From JBAXGE01 sp044344145 (GTDB taxonomy: Bacteria > Planctomycetota > Phycisphaerae > WQYP01): a stretch of 10,637 nt of DNA. The stretch lies in assembly GCA_044344145.1 (NCBI GenBank), contig JBIJDM010000083.1, positions 1 to 10,637 of the forward strand, given 5' to 3'. Of this stretch, positions 6,741 through 10,637 are shown piece after piece; position 1 is the first letter of the stretch; each line of letters begins with the position of its first letter. Made by a program: the position numbers and the translations under genes. Under the pieces are notes generated by a model, which saw only the letters and a list, made by a program, of their open reading frames with translations, had not been told where the DNA came from and did not search any database.

Positions 6741-6766
6741 ACAATTGTGCCACGTGGAACAATTGT
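6741..6766. promoter_or_regulatory. parS-like site 5 (26-bp palindrome, one mismatch)
   Basis: Type A flanks. The right half reads GTGGAACA, the canonical form, and the left half TGTGCCAC. It lies 11 bp upstream of the predicted parB -35, so bound ParB would be positioned to affect parB transcription. Confidence 0.75.
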
Positions 6767-6777
6767 AACACCCTGGG

Positions 6778-6806
6778 TTGTAGTTGCAGTGTAGGGCGAT
6801 TATGAT
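6778..6806 (+). promoter_or_regulatory. Promoter of parB
   Basis: -35 TTGTAG (6778-6783), 17-bp spacer, -10 TATGAT (6801-6806), giving a leader of about 18 nt. The AGGAG (6820-6824) sits six bases before ATG 6831 and favours that start over the GTG at 6828, which would leave only three bases. Confidence 0.5.
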
Positions 6807-6830
6807 GGGGACACTAATCAGGAGATCGTG

Positions 6831-7754
6831 ATGGCTTTTCAGAACAAACCGCGGCTGGGTAAGGGTTTAAAGGGCATGATTGGGGCACATTTGACCCATC
6901 CGGTGGCTCCGCCGGCGGCGGCGAGTGTCCATGTCCCCCTGATTGCCCTGAATCTGGTGGATAATAACCCGCATCAACCCCGCCAGGCTATCGAGCCGGG
7001 GGCCTTGCATGAACTGGTGGCCAGTATCAAGGCCAACGGGGTCCTGCAGCCGGTACTGGTCCGGCCGGTGGGGGAGCGCTATCAGTTGGTGGCTGGGCAT
7101 CGCCGGGTGGAGGCCGCCCGGCAGGCGGGCCTGACCCATATCCCTGCCGTGGTCCGCGATGCGGTCACGGATCAGCAACAAGCCCAGTGGGCGCTGGTGG
7201 AAAACAACCAACGCGAGAACCTGAACCCGATCGAACGGGGTAAAGCATACAAGATTATCATGGAAAGCTTTGGACTCACTCAGACCGCACTCAGTGCCGC
7301 ATTGGGCGAAGACCGCGTCAGCCTCACTAACTACTTGCGGCTGCTGGAGTTACCCAGCGGCGTACAGGATTTGGTCGCGCGCGGCCTGCTCAGCCTGGGC
7401 CATGCCAAAATCCTCGTCGGCGTGGACAACCGCCAGCAGCAGGACAAGCTGGCCAACCTGGTCATCGCCGAAGGCTGGCCGGTACGGAAGCTGGAAGAGT
7501 ATCTGCAGTCGGCCGAGACGGAAGTAACCCCCAGCGGGGCGGGGGGGGCGATTGGTCTGGTCAAGAAAACCGTAAAGAGCCCGCATGTGATTGATCTGGA
7601 AGAACAGCTCCGGCAGCGATTGGGCACCAAGGTTACCATCAAGCCCAGCCGGAACAAAACCAGCGGGACAATCGTGATTACCTATGCCAGCCTGGATGAC
7701 TTTGACCGCATCGTCGAATCGGTCCGGCCGGGTAGCTCACGGTTGCAGGATTGA
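6831..7754 (+). CDS. parB: ParB-family chromosome/plasmid partition protein
   Basis: A complete 307-residue ParB: a CTP-dependent DNA clamp that loads at parS and spreads to build the partition complex. Domains in order: N-terminal RLGKGLKGMI (8-17), the ParA-contact motif; the ParB N-domain with NPHQPR (46-51), GHRR (89-92) and ENNQRENLNP (124-133), the CTP-binding motifs; a helix-turn-helix at about 149-175 (LTQTALSAALGEDRVSLTNYLRLLELP); GLLSLGHAKIL (185-195); and a C-terminal dimerisation segment (about 278-298, GTIVITYASLDDFDRIVESV). The GHRR motif replaces the GERR of chromosomal ParB such as Spo0J; His occurs in other ParB-like proteins, so activity is not excluded. No parA lies in the window, unlike the common parA-parB operon. 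The array upstream is the obvious target, and autoregulation is likely. Confidence 0.9.
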   Translation: MAFQNKPRLGKGLKGMIGAHLTHPVAPPAAASVHVPLIALNLVDNNPHQPRQAIEPGALHELVASIKANGVLQPVLVRPVGERYQLVAGHRRVEAARQAGLTHIPAVVRDAVTDQQQAQWALVENNQRENLNPIERGKAYKIIMESFGLTQTALSAALGEDRVSLTNYLRLLELPSGVQDLVARGLLSLGHAKILVGVDNRQQQDKLANLVIAEGWPVRKLEEYLQSAETEVTPSGAGGAIGLVKKTVKSPHVIDLEEQLRQRLGTKVTIKPSRNKTSGTIVITYASLDDFDRIVESVRPGSSRLQD

Positions 7755-7784
7755 TGTAAGTGATTGTGGTTGATATAGATGGAA

Positions 7785-7817
7785 GTATGTTGTATATATA
7801 ACATACCATATTATATT
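7785..7817 (+). promoter_or_regulatory. 22-bp palindromic operator over a probable rbsK promoter
   Basis: The left arm GTATGTTGTAT (7785-7795) and right arm ATATAACATAC (7796-7806) are inverted copies with one mismatch. TTGTAT (7790-7795), a 16-bp spacer and TATATT (7812-7817) form a plausible promoter whose -35 lies inside the palindrome, the classic layout for a repressor site. No T-run follows, so it is not a terminator for parB. The binding protein is unknown. Confidence 0.4.
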
Positions 7818-7848
7818 TAGTAAACATTAGGTGCATGAGGTAAATAAC

Positions 7849-8814
7849 GTGGCCAAGGTTAAGCCGGTGGTACTGGTGGCGGGTTCGTTGAATATGGACC
7901 TGGTGATCCGGTGTGCGACGATTCCGCTGCCCGGGCAGACGCTGCCGGGGAGTGATTTTGTGACGGTGCCCGGCGGCAAGGGGGCGAATCAGGCGGCGGC
8001 AGCAGCGCGGCTGGGGCGGACCACGCGGACGGTGATGATCGGCCGGGTGGGCGATGATGCCTTTGGCGTGCAGATGCGCGCGGCGGTGGTGAAGGCCGGG
8101 GTGGATGACGGAATGATTATGACCACGCCGCGGACGGCCAGCGGGGTGGCGACGATCACGGTGGCGGCGTCGGGCGAGAATGCGATTGTGATCGGGCCGG
8201 GGGCGAACGGGAAATTAACGACCGCGGATGTGCGCAAATTGCGCCGGCAGATTGCCGGCAGCGCGGTGGTGGTGGTGCAGTTGGAGGTGCCGCTGGCGAC
8301 GGTGGTGGAAGTGTTGGCCATTGCGCGGCGGGCGGGCGTGCGGACGATTGTGGACCCCGCGCCGATTCCGGCGGTGACCTTGCCGGCGGAGTTGTATCAG
8401 GTGGATGTGTTCACGCCGAACCAGACCGAGGCGCAGCAGTTGACGGGCGTGGAAGTGCGGGATGAAAATTCGGCGCAGCGCGCGGCGGATATTTTGCTGG
8501 ATCGTGGGGCGAAGTGTGTGGTGTTGAAGCTGGGCGCGCAGGGCGCGTTCTTGGCGCAGCCGGGCGCGGCGGGTGAGCGCGAATATTTATTGATTCCCGG
8601 TTATCAGGTGAAGGCCGTGGACACCACGGCGGCGGGGGACAGTTTCACCGGCGCGCTGGCGGTGGCGCTGGCGGAAGGGCAGGAGATCACCGCAGCGATC
8701 GCGCTGGCGAACACGGCGGGCGCGCTGGCGTGCACGGTGGTGGGGGCACAGACCTCGATCCCCAGCCGCGCGGCGTGTGTGCAGTTGATGAAGACCGGTA
8801 AGCGAGCGCGCTAA
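7849..8814 (+). CDS. rbsK: Ribokinase-family (PfkB) carbohydrate kinase
   Basis: ATP-dependent sugar kinase, most like ribokinase (ribose to ribose-5-phosphate), cytoplasmic; 321 residues. The start chosen is GTG 7849 because GAGG (7837-7840) lies eight bases upstream and translation then begins MAKVKPVVLVAGSLNMD; GTG 7831 lacks a ribosome site. PfkB signature 1 is GGKGANQAAAAARLG (about residues 42-56), with GSLNMDLV before it for sugar binding. Signature 2 is DTTAAGDSFTGAL (about 257-269), whose GD carries the catalytic aspartate. The substrate could be another pentose or a nucleoside, as the family is broad. No transporter or regulator of ribose accompanies it. Codon use (GCG, GTG and GGG rich) differs sharply from the porins. 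A short hairpin, CGCGC-TAA-GCGCG, holds the stop codon in its loop (8807-8819). Confidence 0.82.
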   Translation: MAKVKPVVLVAGSLNMDLVIRCATIPLPGQTLPGSDFVTVPGGKGANQAAAAARLGRTTRTVMIGRVGDDAFGVQMRAAVVKAGVDDGMIMTTPRTASGVATITVAASGENAIVIGPGANGKLTTADVRKLRRQIAGSAVVVVQLEVPLATVVEVLAIARRAGVRTIVDPAPIPAVTLPAELYQVDVFTPNQTEAQQLTGVEVRDENSAQRAADILLDRGAKCVVLKLGAQGAFLAQPGAAGEREYLLIPGYQVKAVDTTAAGDSFTGALAVALAEGQEITAAIALANTAGALACTVVGAQTSIPSRAACVQLMKTGKRAR

Positions 8815-8872
8815 GCGCGAAGCGTAATGAAAGTATCTCGTAATGTTCTGCTGATCGGAAGGGAAATTAGTC

Positions 8873-8878
8873 TATAAT
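8873..8878 (+). promoter_or_regulatory. TATAAT -10 box immediately before the ImmA/IrrE gene
   Basis: A perfect TATAAT ends seven bases before ATG 8886, so transcription would begin at or next to that start codon, implying a leaderless mRNA. A good -35 at 16-18 bp is not visible. The purine run GGAAGGGAAA (8857-8866) is 10 bases from the alternative ATG 8877, farther than usual. Confidence 0.35.
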
Positions 8879-8885
8879 GTCCAAT

Positions 8886-10061
8886 ATGGTACGTGTTCCG
8901 GTTCAACCTCAGATGCTGCGTTGGGCGGCCGACCGAGTCGGCATGGCCGTCGAGGACGCGCGCGCCAGATTTGCCAAGTTTGACGAGTGGATGTCCGGTA
9001 CACTTCACCCCACACTCAACCAATTGCAGGATTTTGCCAATGCCACACATACTCCGTTCGGCTACTTCTTCCTGCCAAATCCACCGACAATAACTCTGCC
9101 GATCCCTGACTTTCGTACCCACGATGGCGAGCGCCCTGACGAGCCTTCTCCCGACCTGCTCGACACGCTTTTTCTCTGTCAACAACGCCAAGAATGGTAC
9201 AGCAATTATGCCCGCTCGATCGGAAGTGATCCGCTTCCGTTCGTCGGCAGCGTCACGATTGGGGCGAACGTCTTCGGGGTTGCACGCGCCATCCGTAGCA
9301 TGCTTGATTTTGATTTATCCGCCCGACGACACATGAGTACGTGGGAAGACGCATTGCGTCAGTTTATTCAGGTCGCGGACGATGCAGGTATTCTCGTTAT
9401 GGTTAATGGTGTGGTCGGGGGCAATAACACACGCAAGCTTGATACCGGTGAGTTCCGCGGTTTTGCGCTCACCGATCCATTGGCTCCGCTCGTGTTTATC
9501 AACGGGGCAGACACCAAATCTGCCCAGATGTTTACCCTGGCCCATGAGCTGGCCCACATCTGGCTCGGGCAGTCGGCGCTTTCGGATATCACCGTCGGTA
9601 ATGTTGCCCCGATTGCCACGGAACGCTGGTGTGATGCGGTGGCTGCCGAAGTACTGGTACCATTGGAACAGTTTACGCACGACTATAACCGCAGCGCATC
9701 GGTTGATATGGAAATGCAGCGCCTGGCCCGGATGTTCAAGGTCAGCACGCTCGTGGTTCTGCGCCGAATGCGCGACGCCGGGGGGATAGCTAACGACGAA
9801 TTCTGGGAATTATTCCATGCCGAGGTGGCGCGACTCATGGCCATCATGGCAGCCAAAGCTGGCGGTGGCGACTACTATCGCACCACCACGGCGCGCGTCA
9901 GCGCGCGTTTCACCCGTGCCGTGGTCACATCCACCGTTGAGGGTCGTTCGACCTTCAATGAAGCCTTTCGCCTACTCGGGTGCAAAAAGGTTTCCACGTT
10001 CGCCGAACTCGGACGCCACGTTGGCGTTGATACAGGCCTGAGCTTCCAAGGGGGCAACTGA
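8886..10061 (+). CDS. XRE-like/ImmA-IrrE zinc metallopeptidase, probable antitoxin
   Basis: A 391-residue COG2856-type protein. Residues 1-62 (VQPQMLRWAADRVGM...DEWMSGTLHPTLNQLQDFA) look like the degenerate XRE helix-turn-helix that usually precedes this peptidase; LPIPDFRT (71-78) is the typical linker. The zinc site is HELAH (220-224) in FTLAHELAHIWLG, with E246 in ATERWCDAVAAEVLVP the probable third ligand and E221 the catalytic glutamate. ATG 8886 is chosen because family members begin close to this MVRVPV; ATG 8877 would add three residues. The last codon overlaps the next gene by one base (TGATG), so the two are probably coupled. In this family the peptidase cleaves a regulator or acts as antitoxin; its target here is unknown. 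The pairing with DUF4411 supports a toxin-antitoxin role. Confidence 0.85.
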   Translation: MVRVPVQPQMLRWAADRVGMAVEDARARFAKFDEWMSGTLHPTLNQLQDFANATHTPFGYFFLPNPPTITLPIPDFRTHDGERPDEPSPDLLDTLFLCQQRQEWYSNYARSIGSDPLPFVGSVTIGANVFGVARAIRSMLDFDLSARRHMSTWEDALRQFIQVADDAGILVMVNGVVGGNNTRKLDTGEFRGFALTDPLAPLVFINGADTKSAQMFTLAHELAHIWLGQSALSDITVGNVAPIATERWCDAVAAEVLVPLEQFTHDYNRSASVDMEMQRLARMFKVSTLVVLRRMRDAGGIANDEFWELFHAEVARLMAIMAAKAGGGDYYRTTTARVSARFTRAVVTSTVEGRSTFNEAFRLLGCKKVSTFAELGRHVGVDTGLSFQGGN

Positions 10062-10588
10062 TGGCCTACTTGATTGATACCGACATCTTCATTGACGCCA
10101 AGAATCGGTATTACGGCATGGATTTCTGCCCCGCATTTTGGGACTGGCTGGTATCCGCAAATGGGGCGCGCCGGCTGTTGAGTATCCGGGCCGTTTGGGG
10201 TGACCTGACGGTTGGCGAAGACAGGCTGGCAGAATGGGCCAGAACCCGCGAAGACGGTTTCTTTGTGCCACCTACCGAGCGCGACCTGAGCGCGCTGGGA
10301 CAGGTTGCACAATACATTAACGATCACCAGATATACACGCCTGCTGCAAAACAAGGCTTTCTTGCCTGCTCAGATTACTTTGTTGTGGCGCAGGCGCTTG
10401 CGGGCGGGCACACTGTCGTGACCCACGAAAAACCAGAAAACTCGATCAACCGTATTAAGATTCCCAGCGTGTGCGTTGCGCTGCAGATTAGTTACATGAA
10501 TCCGTGGCAAATGCTGCGCACCGAGCATGCCCGATTTGTCTTACAAAAAGGGGCGAAGTCGGCAGCGAGTGATTTTGAATTAAGATGA
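10061..10588 (+). CDS. DUF4411 PIN-like protein, probable toxin
   Basis: 175 residues, complete. It opens with YLIDTDIFIDA, where D6 and D8 occupy the place of the first PIN-nuclease acidic residues. SIRAVWGDLTVGEDRLAEWA (41-60) supplies D48 and D54, and CSDYFVVAQALAGGHTVVTHE (103-123) supplies D105 and E123. IKIPSVC (132-138) is the usual closing strand. This order matches DUF4411 (PF14367, by recall), a family with a predicted PIN-like RNase fold. ATG 10061 overlaps the upstream stop, and AAGGGGG (10049-10055) serves as ribosome site. Its position as second gene after an ImmA/IrrE peptidase is the usual arrangement for this pair. RNase activity and toxicity are inferred, not shown. Confidence 0.8.
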   Translation: MAYLIDTDIFIDAKNRYYGMDFCPAFWDWLVSANGARRLLSIRAVWGDLTVGEDRLAEWARTREDGFFVPPTERDLSALGQVAQYINDHQIYTPAAKQGFLACSDYFVVAQALAGGHTVVTHEKPENSINRIKIPSVCVALQISYMNPWQMLRTEHARFVLQKGAKSAASDFELR

Positions 10589-10596
10589 ACTTGATG

Positions 10597-10637
10597 GGAC
10601 GGGGGGAGTTGAACCACGGAGGACACGGAGGGGCACG
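10597..10637. other. Intergenic linker with GGACGGGGGG and ACCACGGAGGACACGGAGG
   Basis: After the PIN-like gene the sequence runs into GGACGGGGGG (reverse of the CCCCCCGTCC motif seen elsewhere here) and a purine-rich CACGGAGG direct repeat (10615-10622 and 10624-10631). Non-coding; the window ends within it. Confidence 0.45.

Larger units (their letters stand above)
6530..6766. repeat. Tandem repeat unit 2 of the parS-like array (237 bp)
   Basis: The second copy of the ~238-bp unit. Divergence from unit 1 is spread over spacer DNA, with a few 1-base indels, while palindrome centres stay 167 and 70 bp apart. It also contains GTATCCAG-ACGTGG-CTGGATAC (6705-6726), a perfect 8-bp inverted repeat between its two palindromes. 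Confidence 0.75.

Noticed and set aside
6266..6766. CRISPR array
   Set aside because: The repeats are palindromes with alternating 70/168-bp spacing and the spacers are themselves duplicated, unlike CRISPR spacers; no cas genes.
6270..6794. Two short frames (87 and 69 codons) within the palindrome array that share peptides such as RKLCHVAQ
   Set aside because: The shared peptides come from the duplicated DNA unit and its palindromes; there is no ribosome site, and the conserved blocks ignore codon periodicity.
8807..8819. Terminator for the sugar kinase (CGCGC-TAA-GCGCG)
   Set aside because: The stem is short with a 3-nt loop and no T-run follows; it is most likely a by-product of GC-rich codon use.

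Overview
The window is bacterial chromosomal DNA, most likely from the Planctomycetes-Verrucomicrobia-Chlamydiae group, and Verrucomicrobiota fits best. The reasons are a tandem set of BBP2/OmpL-like outer-membrane porins, C- and G-rich intergenic linkers, a GGAGCGCGGGCG-type intergenic hairpin and ACCACGGAGGACACGGAGG-type spacer DNA. This assignment is inference from style; the window holds no rRNA or other phylogenetic marker gene. Every gene I accept is on the + strand.

Layout. (1) 1-4791: three paralogous porin genes in a row, each with its own Shine-Dalgarno, 24-residue signal peptide and intrinsic terminator, so each looks like its own transcription unit. Genes 1 and 2 are a recent tandem duplication that also copied promoter, leader, 3'UTR hairpin and terminator. 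Gene 3 is diverged except for its N-terminal segment and C-terminal strands. (2) 4792-4958: a C-rich spacer with a REP-like hairpin. (3) 4959-6005: holA, the clamp-loader delta subunit. (4) 6006-6830: an 825-base non-coding stretch. Its second half holds five long palindromes with a parS-like core (TGTGCCACGTGGCACA), arranged in two tandem copies of a ~238-bp unit. (5) 6831-7754: a complete parB with no parA beside it; its promoter starts 12 bp after the last palindrome. (6) 7849-8814: a ribokinase-family sugar kinase with a 22-bp near-palindrome over its probable -35. (7) 8886-10588: an overlapping gene pair encoding an XRE/ImmA-IrrE-type zinc peptidase and a DUF4411 PIN-like protein, which looks like a toxin-antitoxin module. 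(8) 10589-10637: spacer.

How the parts work together. ParB and the upstream array form a plausible self-contained centromere/partition locus in which ParB loaded at the array would also cover its own promoter. The porins are envelope proteins whose conserved ends and variable middle suggest a shared scaffold with diversified surface loops. The peptidase/PIN pair is probably translationally coupled (1-base overlap) and is an accessory module next to housekeeping genes. The most unusual element is the parS-like array: alternating flank types, 168/70/167/70-bp centre spacing, and an extra inverted repeat in each short spacer.
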